Shown in pieces: positions 27,438-35,063 of a stretch of 64,000 bases of DNA (its first letter is position 1; each line of letters starts with the position of its first letter). The translations under genes were made by a program, and so were the position numbers. The DNA is taken from NCBI RefSeq assembly GCF_004634245.1, contig NZ_SJTF01000003.1:1-64000 (forward strand). Reading direction: 5' to 3'. The stretch is from Flavobacterium foetidum (GTDB lineage Bacteria > Bacteroidota > Bacteroidia > Flavobacteriales > Flavobacteriaceae). The notes beneath the pieces were generated by a model, which did not search any database, was not told the DNA's origin, and worked only from the letters and a program-made list of their open reading frames with translations.

Positions 27438-27803
27438 ATGAAAAAGGTTTTAAAATTAAGTTTAGTATGCGCGGTGCTTTTTACAGGAATGAGTACTTAC
27501 GCAATTGATGGAAACGAAGCTCTTAACTTTCATGTATTGAAAGGAAACGGAAAAACGATAACTTTTGGAATCAACCAACTGCAAAAAGCGGTTATCAGTA
27601 TTTATGATGCAAACGGAAACGTATTATACACTGAAAACGCTTCTGGAAAAGAAGGAATCTTAAGAAACTTCAGCCTGGAGGAATTCCCACAAGGAAAATA
27701 TTACCTTGAAGTGGCTGACAGCTTCAAAAAAGTAAAATATGAAATCACTGTAAATGCAAACAGTTCTGTATTGTCTTCTAAAGGTACAGCGACTCTTTAC
27801 TAA
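27438..27803 (+). CDS. Small secreted 'YAIDG' protein, copy 2 (identical to copy 1)
   Basis: The same 121-aa protein as at 26072, and the DNA appears identical throughout. A recent duplication or gene conversion is implied. Retaining two intact, separately promoted copies would raise dosage of an abundant exported protein. The signal peptide and single beta domain are as described for copy 1. Confidence 0.85.
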   Translation: MKKVLKLSLVCAVLFTGMSTYAIDGNEALNFHVLKGNGKTITFGINQLQKAVISIYDANGNVLYTENASGKEGILRNFSLEEFPQGKYYLEVADSFKKVKYEITVNANSSVLSSKGTATLY

Positions 27804-27919
27804 TTGCAGCGGTTCAAAAATAAAGTGTACTCTTCACAGCACTTTAAAGTTTTATACTCTAATACAGTATAAAAGTGAGGTTAGATAGTTAGTAAGTTAA
27901 AAACTTTCAAAAGTTTTAA

Positions 27920-27954
27920 AACAGCTCTTTGTGGTTACTGAGCTGTTTTTTTTT
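27920..27954 (+). terminator. Terminator of YAIDG gene 2
   Basis: Identical to the hairpin at 26554-26588 (stem aacagctc / gagctgtt plus T-run). Confidence 0.9.
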
Positions 27955-28011
27955 GCTTTTTTTTATTGCCACGAAGGCGCAAAGGCGCAAAGTTTTTTTA
28001 AACCGTACAGG

Positions 28012-28140
28012 CTCAAAATTTACGCAAAGTCCGCAAAGTTATTATAAGCTCTGCGGACTTTGTGTTTTTTTTATGTAAAGGCGCAAAGTTCGCAAGTTAT
28101 AGATTTGCGAACTTTGCGCTTTTCCTTTGCGCCATTGCGG
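28012..28140. repeat. Two consecutive 'cgcaaagt' hairpins
   Basis: First hairpin: cgcaaagtccgcaaag with an imperfect complement ending at 28066. Second hairpin: a perfect 15-bp stem, gcgcaaagttcgcaa (28081-28095) with ttgcgaactttgcgc (28105-28119). These belong to the same dispersed family as 41124-41851 and the tract near 42740-42830. Confidence 0.8.
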
Positions 28141-28310
28141 TTAAATCATCAGACAGATAAAAAACTTAGCAACTTAGAATCTTAGAACCTTAGTAACTCC
28201 AAAAAAACGAAATTCCTACATTTTTAAAGAAATCATTACCTCAATGTAAACTAAAAATCACCAAAAACGTTGAAAAATAATAGCCTAAATAGCCAAAACG
28301 ATAGATATAA

Positions 28311-28407
28311 TTCAAATTTTAACCTATAACGGTTTCGTAAATGAGAATATAGCATATAAATCGGAAAATACAGTTGTGATTTTTTACTTACAACATAAGT
28401 AATTTAG
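28311..28407 (+). promoter_or_regulatory. YAIDG element E5 plus promoter of YAIDG gene 3
   Basis: aacctataacggtt at 28321-28334 and the conserved block run to a TTG at 28374-28376. The spacer to TAATTTAG (28400-28407) is again 23 bases but unrelated in sequence to that of genes 1 and 2. This suggests the upstream block and the spacing are under selection. Confidence 0.65.
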
Positions 28408-28448
28408 CATCAGAGAATTAGAACTATTAATTTTAAAAACTAAGTACC

Positions 28449-28853
28449 ATGAAAAAGATTGCAAAATTAAGTTTAGCGGCAGCGTTGCTTTTCTCAGGAA
28501 TTAGCACTTACGCAATTGATGGAACTGGAGAGTTTAATCTTCATGTATTAAAAGCTAATGGAAAAATGATCACTTTCGCGCTTAACAAAACGCAGAAAGC
28601 CAGTTTAGCTATTTATGACAAAGACGGAACATTACTTTATGCTGAAAACGCATCTGGTAAAGAAGGAATTCTAAGAACTTTCAGCTTAGAAGAGTTTCCA
28701 GAAGGAACTTACTATTTGGAAGTAGAAGACAATATTAAAAAAGCGAAATACGAAATCACAGTAAACGACGAGCAATCTCTTTTATCAAGAAATGCTGTTT
28801 CATCTGTTTACAAGCCAGGTTTTGTAAAAAATAGCAGTGTGGCAGCACGCTAA
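28449..28853 (+). CDS. Small secreted 'YAIDG' protein, paralogue 3
   Basis: A 134-aa exported paralogue with the same signal peptide pattern (STYAIDG) and strands: FNLHVLKANGKMITFALN, SLAIYDKDGTLLYAENASG, LRTFSLEEFPEGTYYLEVED, KYEITV. It is clearly homologous to copies 1 and 2 with many substitutions, and has a C-terminal extension of about 13 residues. The same upstream element and terminator show that the whole transcription unit was duplicated earlier. The function is unknown. Confidence 0.83.
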   Translation: MKKIAKLSLAAALLFSGISTYAIDGTGEFNLHVLKANGKMITFALNKTQKASLAIYDKDGTLLYAENASGKEGILRTFSLEEFPEGTYYLEVEDNIKKAKYEITVNDEQSLLSRNAVSSVYKPGFVKNSSVAAR

Positions 28854-28923
28854 AAATATTATACTCTCATAAAGTATAATGAGGTTAGATAGTTAGTAAG
28901 TTAAAAAACTTTGAAAGTTTTAA

Positions 28924-28958
28924 AACAGCTCTTTGTGGTTACTGAGCTGTTTTTTTTT
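28924..28958 (+). terminator. Terminator of YAIDG gene 3
   Basis: Same aacagctc / gagctgtt stem and T-run as after genes 1 and 2. Confidence 0.9.
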
Positions 28959-29166
28959 GCTTTTAATCGAATAAAAAAATACCCTCTTTAACATTTTGAA
29001 AAATTATTCTTAATAATTGTTTTGAAGTTGTTTTTTATGTTAAAAAAAATTTCATCGCAAGTAAATCCGCAAGCCCCGTGTTTACGTACATAGCGTAGAC
29101 AAAGCTCAGAAACAGTTTTAATTCAGCATTTTATCGCTCAAAAAAGGTGCTTTTTTTGCTAAAAAT

Positions 29167-29188
29167 TAAATTTGTATTTGTAGTTTTG
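29167..29188 (+). promoter_or_regulatory. -7-like boxes before YAIDG gene 4
   Basis: TAAATTTG (29167-29174) and TAGTTTTG (29181-29188) both fit TAnnTTTG. Gene 4 lacks the AACC-N6-GGTT element, so it is probably regulated differently. The rest of 28960-29166 shows no gene. Confidence 0.4.
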
Positions 29189-29224
29189 GACGTTCCACAT
29201 TTAGTAATAACAATAAAAAAAAAC

Positions 29225-29602
29225 ATGACAAAATTTACCAAAACAGGTTTAGTTGCTGCCTTTTTTTTAGCAACAGTATTTACTTATGCCATTGATGGAA
29301 AAGGTGATTATATTTTAAACATCAAAACCGGAAACGGAAAAGTAGTCAGCTTTACGGTTGACAATTCTTCTTTTTCTATCTATGACGAAAATCACAATTT
29401 ACTTTATGCTGGAGAGTCTGCAGCAAACAAATTGGAAGTTTCTAAAACGATTAGTTTAGAAAGTTTTCCTGCTGGGACTTATGTTCTAGAAGTGAAAGCA
29501 AACGACAAAGTTTCGAAACACGAAATTAAAGTTGCTGCCAAAAAGGTAAAAACAGTTAAGTTAGATGAATCTGTAAACGAAAGTCCAGGATTCCGTCGTT
29601 AA
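29225..29602 (+). CDS. Small secreted 'YAIDG' protein, paralogue 4 (most diverged)
   Basis: A 125-aa exported protein. The signal peptide ends FTYAIDG. The mature domain keeps the pattern LNIKTGNGKVVSFTV, FSIYDENHNLLYAG, ISLESFPAGTYVLEVKAN, KHEIKV, but the sequence has diverged strongly from the other three. The start is set at the ATG at 29225, directly before the signal peptide; an upstream in-frame extension lies in the promoter. It differs from the first three in promoter and terminator and ends with GFRR. Confidence 0.8.
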   Translation: MTKFTKTGLVAAFFLATVFTYAIDGKGDYILNIKTGNGKVVSFTVDNSSFSIYDENHNLLYAGESAANKLEVSKTISLESFPAGTYVLEVKANDKVSKHEIKVAAKKVKTVKLDESVNESPGFRR

Positions 29603-29636
29603 GCCACTTTTTTTGCCCTGAAAAAGATTTAAAAGA

Positions 29637-29664
29637 GCATTGGTTTCGGCCAATGCTTTTTTTA
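29637..29664. terminator. Terminator between YAIDG gene 4 and the convergent gene
   Basis: Stem gcattgg / ccaatgc with a 6-base loop and a T-run on the plus strand. The minus-strand gene at 29662 stops just beyond it. Confidence 0.75.
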
Positions 29665-30063
29665 TTTTTCTGCTTTTCTTAAATCAGATCCCATTTTAGC
29701 TATTTTCCAAAAGACTGCTGTTTCCCGCCCCATAATTATTTGATGTAATTCTTTGTATAATGCAGAACGGGCGAAAGCATTAATATAATCCAATAAATCT
29801 AGTGTTTTGAAACTTTGCCTGAACTCTGGTCTTACCTCATCGCTATTGGCTAAACAGACATTTGTATTTTCCTCTTTTATGTAAATCAGGTTTAACGCTT
29901 TTTCTATTTTAGAAATAATTTCTGGGTTTAGCTTTTGATTTTCAATAAGATTTTCTATCCTGAATTGAAAACCTTTGATTTTAACAACGATATTCTCCAA
30001 ATCAGTATTTTGATTTAGATTTCCTGAAGTTTTGATTTGTTCTATATATTGCTGGATTGTCAT
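29662..30063 (-). CDS. Hypothetical helical protein; C-terminal half resembles part of type ISP restriction-modification enzymes
   Basis: A 133-aa predicted all-helical soluble protein. The first half is unremarkable. The segment at about 73-110, with DEVRPEFRQSF and LDLLDYINAFARSALYKE, recalls a short motif near the C-terminal target-recognition part of type ISP restriction-modification enzymes (a DEVRxEYR...LDYIYAVLHSxxYR pattern, from memory). No methylase or helicase motifs are present, so if the likeness is real this is only a small detached domain or remnant. It is flanked by REP-like repeats on its upstream side. Confidence 0.6.
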   Translation of the reverse strand: MTIQQYIEQIKTSGNLNQNTDLENIVVKIKGFQFRIENLIENQKLNPEIISKIEKALNLIYIKEENTNVCLANSDEVRPEFRQSFKTLDLLDYINAFARSALYKELHQIIMGRETAVFWKIAKMGSDLRKAEK

Positions 30064-30106
30064 AATCTAATTAAGATAGAACTTAAAGTTAGTTAATTTA
30101 CAATTT

Positions 30107-30414
30107 AAATACTATCGCTTCCCTCCTTGTGTACCCGTGGTTGAAACCACGGGCTATATTTGATAATAGGATTTTTTATGTTGCTGGAGTGAGTGAGACT
30201 GTTGAATTATTTCTATTTGTAGATGCAAAGGTGAAAGTTCTAACGCTAAAAATCTCGCAAAGGCGCTAAGCCGCTAAGTCTTTTATGCAATCTTGTCATT
30301 TCGACGGAGGAGAAATCACAAGAGAAACTCTACAAAGATTGGCTAAATACTTGAGGAGTTTATCAAAATTTTTCAGCCCAATTTAAAAACATAGCCTGCG
30401 GTTTCAACCGCAGG
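30107..30414. repeat. REP-like tandem unit, copy A
   Basis: Starts with the perfect palindrome cccgtggttgaaaccacggg at 30134-30153, continues with a shared 250-base spacer, and ends with a second palindrome, cctgcggtttcaaccgcagg, at 30395-30414. The unit is repeated immediately downstream at a period of about 311 then 302 bases. Confidence 0.85.
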
Positions 30415-30420
30415 AACGTA

Positions 30421-30716
30421 ATATTGTCTTTCCTTCCCTGTCTCCCCGTGGTTGAAACCACGGGCTATATTTGATAATAGGATTTTTTGTGTTGCTGCAG
30501 TGAGTGAGACTGTTGAATTATTTTTAGTTGTAGATGTTAAATGAAAATTCTAACGCTTAAATCTCGCAAAGGCGCTAAATTGCTAAGTTTTTACGCAATC
30601 TTGTCATCGAAAGAAGGGATAAATCACACTCTACAAAGATTGGCTAAATACTTTTGCGGAGTTTCTCAAAATTTTTCAGCCCAAATTGAAAACATAGCTT
30701 TCGGTTTCAACCGCAG
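30421..30716. repeat. REP-like tandem unit, copy B
   Basis: Palindrome cccgtggttgaaaccacggg at 30445-30464, the same spacer with about 20% differences, and a decayed second hairpin at about 30698-30716. An apparent ORF here is only repeat sequence. Confidence 0.8.
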
Positions 30717-30723
30717 GAACGCA

Positions 30724-30793
30724 ATATTGTCTTTCTATCTTTGTGTAACCGTGGTTGAAACCACGGGCTATATTTGACAATGGGATTTTTTTT
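30724..30793. repeat. REP-like unit, partial copy C
   Basis: The hairpin accgtggttgaaaccacggg (30747-30766, one end mismatch) and the following ctatatttgacaatgggattttt are present. The rest of the unit is replaced by a different inverted repeat at 30795. Confidence 0.75.
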
Positions 30794-30794
30794 G

Positions 30795-30856
30795 CTGGCG
30801 CGAGTGTCACGCTCGTTCATTACATTGCGTTCACGAGCGGGACGCTCGCGCTAGCG
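30795..30856. repeat. GC-rich inverted repeat overlapping the 3' end of a gene
   Basis: gctggcgcgagtgtcacgct (30795-30814) pairs imperfectly, over about 23 bases, with the segment ending gggacgctcgcgctagc (about 30834-30856). It is much richer in G+C than its surroundings and supplies the last codons and stop of the lipoprotein gene at 30820. Confidence 0.8.
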
Positions 30857-31230
30857 GGGAAATTTATAAAAATTCCATCTGCATCATAAGTGTAAAGCAA
30901 GTCATTAATCAAAAACAATTTACTATTTATTTTTTTTATTTTATTAACAAAATTGACGTTCATTGATCCATTTAAAACTTCAATATTTATAGTTGAAAAC
31001 TTCCATTTATTTCTTACAATTAATATTAATTCTGAGTATTTTTTTAAAACTAACTGTTCATTATCTAAATTTACAGGAATATAAACTTCTAAATTTCCAT
31101 TATAATTATAAGCTGAAATCTTATTTTCATTATCAATCGGTATATATTCACTAGGAACAATATCACTTTTCTCTTTAGTACAACCAAAAAGAAATATCAA
31201 ACTAAGAAATACTATTACTTTTTTACTCAT
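30820..31230 (-). CDS. Hypothetical lipoprotein with repeat-derived C-terminus
   Basis: A 136-aa lipoprotein (lipobox LFGCTKEK, Cys17). The body is beta-rich and unrecognised (NLEVYIPVNLDNEQLVLKKY, LFLINDLLYTYDADGIFINF). The last residues, PASASVPLVNAM, are encoded by the GC-rich inverted repeat at 30795-30856, so the original C-terminus was probably replaced or extended when that element inserted or spread. The stop codon lies inside the element. Confidence 0.65.
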   Translation of the reverse strand: MSKKVIVFLSLIFLFGCTKEKSDIVPSEYIPIDNENKISAYNYNGNLEVYIPVNLDNEQLVLKKYSELILIVRNKWKFSTINIEVLNGSMNVNFVNKIKKINSKLFLINDLLYTYDADGIFINFPASASVPLVNAM

Positions 31231-31310
31231 TTTTCTTTTTATCAGTTATCCAAATAAATATTTCTAATTTAGCATCTTGACTAAACCAACCATCTTCATA
31301 AAAGAAATTT

Positions 31311-34300
31311 CTACATATTCCTTCTATACTGCCCACCAACCTCAAACAACGCCGAAGTAATCTGTCCTAAAGAACAAACCTTTGTAGCTTCCATTAAATA
31401 ATCGAATAAGTTTTCGTTTTTAATGGCTGCTTGCTGTAAAGCATTTAAATGCTCGTTTACTTTTGCTTCGTGGAAATTATGCAAATTATCCAGCATCGTA
31501 ATCTGGTATTGTTTTTCTTCTTCTGTAGCACGAATAACTTCTGCCGGAATTACAGTTGGCGAACCTTTTGAACTCAAGAAAGTGTTTACACCCACAATTG
31601 GGAAATCTCCGTTGTGTTTTAGGGTTTCGTAATACAAACTCTCTTCTTGGATTTTAGAACGCTGGTACATCGTTTCCATTGCGCCCAAAACTCCTCCTCT
31701 TTCTGTAATTCTGTCAAATTCCTGTAAAACGGCTTCTTCAACCAAATCGGTTAATTCTTCGATGATAAACGAACCTTGAATTGGATTTTCGTTTTTCGCC
31801 AAACCTAATTCTTTATTGATAATCAACTGAATGGCCATCGCACGACGCACCGATTCTTCTGTTGGTGTTGTAATCGCTTCATCGTAAGCGTTGGTATGCA
31901 ATGAATTACAGTTGTCGTAAATCGCATACAAAGCTTGTAATGTGGTTCTGATATCGTTGAAATCAATTTCCTGAGCATGTAACGAACGTCCCGAAGTCTG
32001 AATATGGTATTTCAGCATTTGTGCTCTTTCGTTGGCTCCGTATTTATTTTTCATGGCTTTTGCCCAAATCTTACGTGCCACACGACCAATTACTGAATAT
32101 TCTGGATCTACTCCGTTGGAGAAGAAGAATGATAAGTTTGGTCCAAAATCGTTGATGTTCATGCCACGGCTCAAATAATATTCCACGTAAGTGAAACCAT
32201 TTGAAAGCGTAAATGCCAATTGTGTAATTGGGTTTGCTCCTGCCTCGGCAATATGATATCCTGAAATCGAAACCGAATAGAAATTACGAACGTTTTTATT
32301 GATGAAATATTCCTGAACGTCGCCCATTAATCGTAATGCAAATTCAGTTGAGAAAATACAAGTATTCTGTGCCTGATCTTCTTTTAAAATATCGGCCTGA
32401 ACTGTTCCACGAACTTGTGATAAGGTTTTGGCTTTTATTTCGTTATAAACTTCCAAAGGTAAAACCTGATCTCCCGTAACACCCAAAAGCATTAATCCTA
32501 AACCATTGTTTCCTGCTGGAAGTTCGCCTTGGTATTTCGGCCTATCGATTCCCTTTTCTTTATAGAGTTTGCCGATTTTGGCTTCAACTTCCTTTTCTAA
32601 ACCATTTTCTTTAATGTAAATCTCACATTGCTGATCTATTGCGGCATTCATAAAGAAACCTAACAGCATTGGCGCAGGTCCGTTGATCGTCATACTTACC
32701 GAAGTCAAAGCATGAACCAAATCGAAACCTGAATACAGTTTTTTAGCATCGTCTAGGCAGCAGATCGAAACTCCTGCATTACCAATTTTCCCGTAAATAT
32801 CTGGGCGCAAATCTGGATCATTTCCGTATAAGGTTACACTGTCAAAAGCGGTTGAAAGGCGTTTTGCCGGCATTCCTGCACTTACATAATGAAAACGTTT
32901 ATTGGTTCTTTCTGGTCCACCCTCGCCCGCAAACATTCTTGACGGATCTTCGCCTTCGCGTTTAAACGGATAAAGTCCCGAAGCAAAAGGAAATTCTCCA
33001 GGAACATTTTCCTGTAGATTCCAACGCAGAATATCGCCCCAACCTTCATATTTAGGTAAAGCAATTTTCGGAATCTGTAAATGTGATAAACTTTCAGAAT
33101 GTGTCGCGATTTTGATTTCTTTATCACGAACTTTAAACGAATAAACTGGATTTTTATATTTCGCTACTTTATCTGCCCAATTCAGGATAATTTCCCAATT
33201 GTACGGATCCAAATCCATTTTTACTTTATCGAATTGATTTAGTAAAAGATTTAAGAAGATTCTATTTTCGTCGTGTTCCGCAATTCCGCTTGGTAAAACA
33301 GTCGAATCGTCGATTCCCGCTTTTGTAATTTGAGGAACTTTTCCAGAAACCGATTCTATGGTTTTGAAAATTCCGTATAATTTTTGAGCAACTTTTTGCT
33401 GTGCAGTTGCCGTTTCATCATAAGTTCTATTATTCTCAGCGATTTCAGATAAATAACGTGTTCTTCCTGGCGGAATCACGAATATTTTCTCGCTCATTTC
33501 TTTGGTGATTTCAAAAGTCGATTTTAAGTCAGAATCGGTTTTTTCAACCACCTTATCCATAATCGCTTTGTAAAGCGTATTCATTCCTGGGTCGTTAAAC
33601 TGCGAAGCAATTGTTCCAAAAACCGGCATTTCGTCTGGACTTTTATCCCAAAGACCATGATTGCGCTGATATTGTTTTTTTACATCACGCAATGCATCAA
33701 GCGCTCCACGTTTATCAAATTTGTTTAAAGCCACTAAATCGGCAAAATCTAACATATCGATTTTCTCTAATTGTGTTGCTGCACCAAATTCGGGTGTCAT
33801 TACATATAAAGAAACGTCTGAATGATCCATAATCTCCGTATCAGACTGCCCGATTCCTGAAGTTTCTAAAATAATCAAATCGTATTTTGCCGCTTTCAAA
33901 ACCTGAATTGCTTCGGCTACATACTTAGACAAAGCCAAATTCGACTGACGTGTCGCCAGCGAACGCATATATACACGAGGATTATTAATCGCATTCATAC
34001 GGATTCTGTCTCCTAAAAGCGCTCCTCCTGTTTTTCTCTTAGAAGGATCGACAGAAATCAATCCGATTGTTTTTTCTGGGAAATCAATTAGAAAACGACG
34101 CACTAATTCGTCAACCAAAGATGATTTTCCGGCACCGCCCGTTCCTGTAATTCCTAAAACCGGAATTTTAGAACTAGAATTAATTTCGTGAATTTTATCA
34201 AAAGCTGTTTTTGCAATTTCAGGAAAATTTTCTGCAGAAGAAATCAAACGGGCAATGGCTGTTGGCGTTTTGCTTTCGATATGATCGATTTCTCCATTTA

Positions 34301-34751
34301 ATTTATCTCCAATAGGAAAATCGGCACGTTGTACCAAATCATTAATCATTCCCTGTAAACCAAGAGAACGGCCGTCATCCGGAGAATAAATTCTGGTAAT
34401 ACCATATTCATGTAATTCTTCAATTTCGCTTGGCAGAATTACACCTCCTCCTCCTCCGAAGATTTTAATGTGTCCTGCTCCTTTTTCGTGAAGCAGATCG
34501 TACATATATTTAAAGTATTCATTATGTCCTCCTTGATAGGAAGTCATCGCAATAGCATTCGCATCTTCTTGAATGGCGGTGTTTACCACTTCTTCAACAC
34601 TTCTATCGTGACCCAAGTGAATTACTTCAACTCCTGTGGACTGAATGATACGGCGCATGATATTAATGGCAGCATCATGTCCGTCAAAAAGCGAAGCAGC
34701 AGTAACAATTCTTACTTTATTTTTAGGAATATATGGTATTTGTTGTTCCAT
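31311..34751 (-). CDS. icmF: Fused isobutyryl-CoA mutase-type protein IcmF (B12 domain, G-protein chaperone and mutase in one chain)
   Basis: Cobalamin-dependent acyl-CoA mutase that should interconvert isobutyryl-CoA and n-butyryl-CoA, possibly also pivalyl/isovaleryl-CoA. Domain order in 1146 aa: B12-binding domain (about 10-145; base-off ligand in [10 protein letters not shown], glycine run FGGGGGV); a MeaB-like GTPase (about 195-420; P-loop [13 protein letters not shown], then NKFD); and the mutase barrel (about 555-1146; [25 protein letters not shown]). The built-in G-protein is the hallmark of IcmF, separating it from plain methylmalonyl-CoA mutase. The gene is monocistronic. The exact substrate would depend on pocket residues, which were not assigned here. 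Confidence 0.93.
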   Translation of the reverse strand: MEQQIPYIPKNKVRIVTAASLFDGHDAAINIMRRIIQSTGVEVIHLGHDRSVEEVVNTAIQEDANAIAMTSYQGGHNEYFKYMYDLLHEKGAGHIKIFGGGGGVILPSEIEELHEYGITRIYSPDDGRSLGLQGMINDLVQRADFPIGDKLNGEIDHIESKTPTAIARLISSAENFPEIAKTAFDKIHEINSSSKIPVLGITGTGGAGKSSLVDELVRRFLIDFPEKTIGLISVDPSKRKTGGALLGDRIRMNAINNPRVYMRSLATRQSNLALSKYVAEAIQVLKAAKYDLIILETSGIGQSDTEIMDHSDVSLYVMTPEFGAATQLEKIDMLDFADLVALNKFDKRGALDALRDVKKQYQRNHGLWDKSPDEMPVFGTIASQFNDPGMNTLYKAIMDKVVEKTDSDLKSTFEITKEMSEKIFVIPPGRTRYLSEIAENNRTYDETATAQQKVAQKLYGIFKTIESVSGKVPQITKAGIDDSTVLPSGIAEHDENRIFLNLLLNQFDKVKMDLDPYNWEIILNWADKVAKYKNPVYSFKVRDKEIKIATHSESLSHLQIPKIALPKYEGWGDILRWNLQENVPGEFPFASGLYPFKREGEDPSRMFAGEGGPERTNKRFHYVSAGMPAKRLSTAFDSVTLYGNDPDLRPDIYGKIGNAGVSICCLDDAKKLYSGFDLVHALTSVSMTINGPAPMLLGFFMNAAIDQQCEIYIKENGLEKEVEAKIGKLYKEKGIDRPKYQGELPAGNNGLGLMLLGVTGDQVLPLEVYNEIKAKTLSQVRGTVQADILKEDQAQNTCIFSTEFALRLMGDVQEYFINKNVRNFYSVSISGYHIAEAGANPITQLAFTLSNGFTYVEYYLSRGMNINDFGPNLSFFFSNGVDPEYSVIGRVARKIWAKAMKNKYGANERAQMLKYHIQTSGRSLHAQEIDFNDIRTTLQALYAIYDNCNSLHTNAYDEAITTPTEESVRRAMAIQLIINKELGLAKNENPIQGSFIIEELTDLVEEAVLQEFDRITERGGVLGAMETMYQRSKIQEESLYYETLKHNGDFPIVGVNTFLSSKGSPTVIPAEVIRATEEEKQYQITMLDNLHNFHEAKVNEHLNALQQAAIKNENLFDYLMEATKVCSLGQITSALFEVGGQYRRNM

Positions 34752-35063
34752 TTTATGAATATGATAATTTTATGGAGGCAATTTACAAAATATTTTAACA
34801 TTTGATTGATACTATAGCTTTATGTTAACAAAAAATAAATCGATTTCGCACGCCAAAAGGGTAACAATTCCGGTAACTGATTGATTTAGTTAAAGAAAGC
34901 TTAAAGACATGGCAATTTCGAAACATTTAAATAAAATCAAAAAACACCTTTTGAGCACTCCTAAAGTAATTTAGCATTGTAGAAAAGCCCCAAATTTTTA
35001 CCTGGCACTTAAATGAAAAAGTAGTAATGAAAATGAAAAGTAATAATGTAAAAATTTTAAAAA
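34752..35063. other. Gene-free divergent intergenic region
   Basis: About 310 AT-rich bases between the leftward icmF and the rightward L,D-transpeptidase. Promoters for both must lie here, but no exact TAnnTTTG box was fixed. A taatttagcat at 34968-34978 resembles the box before YAIDG gene 3. No hairpin stands out. Confidence 0.5.

Larger units (their letters stand above)
27132..27996 (+). repeat. Near-identical direct repeat, copy 2
   Basis: Second copy of 25766-26630 at a constant offset of 1366 bases. Its flanks differ from those of copy 1, so it is not a simple assembly duplication of a single locus. Confidence 0.95.

Noticed and set aside
30541-30777. A 78-codon plus-strand ORF
   Set aside because: It consists of REP-like unit B; the equivalent stretch of unit A does not stay open.
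30107-30793. CRISPR array suggested by regularly spaced palindromes
   Set aside because: The repeat period is about 300 bases, the 'spacers' are themselves homologous, and no cas gene is present. This is a REP-like tandem repeat.
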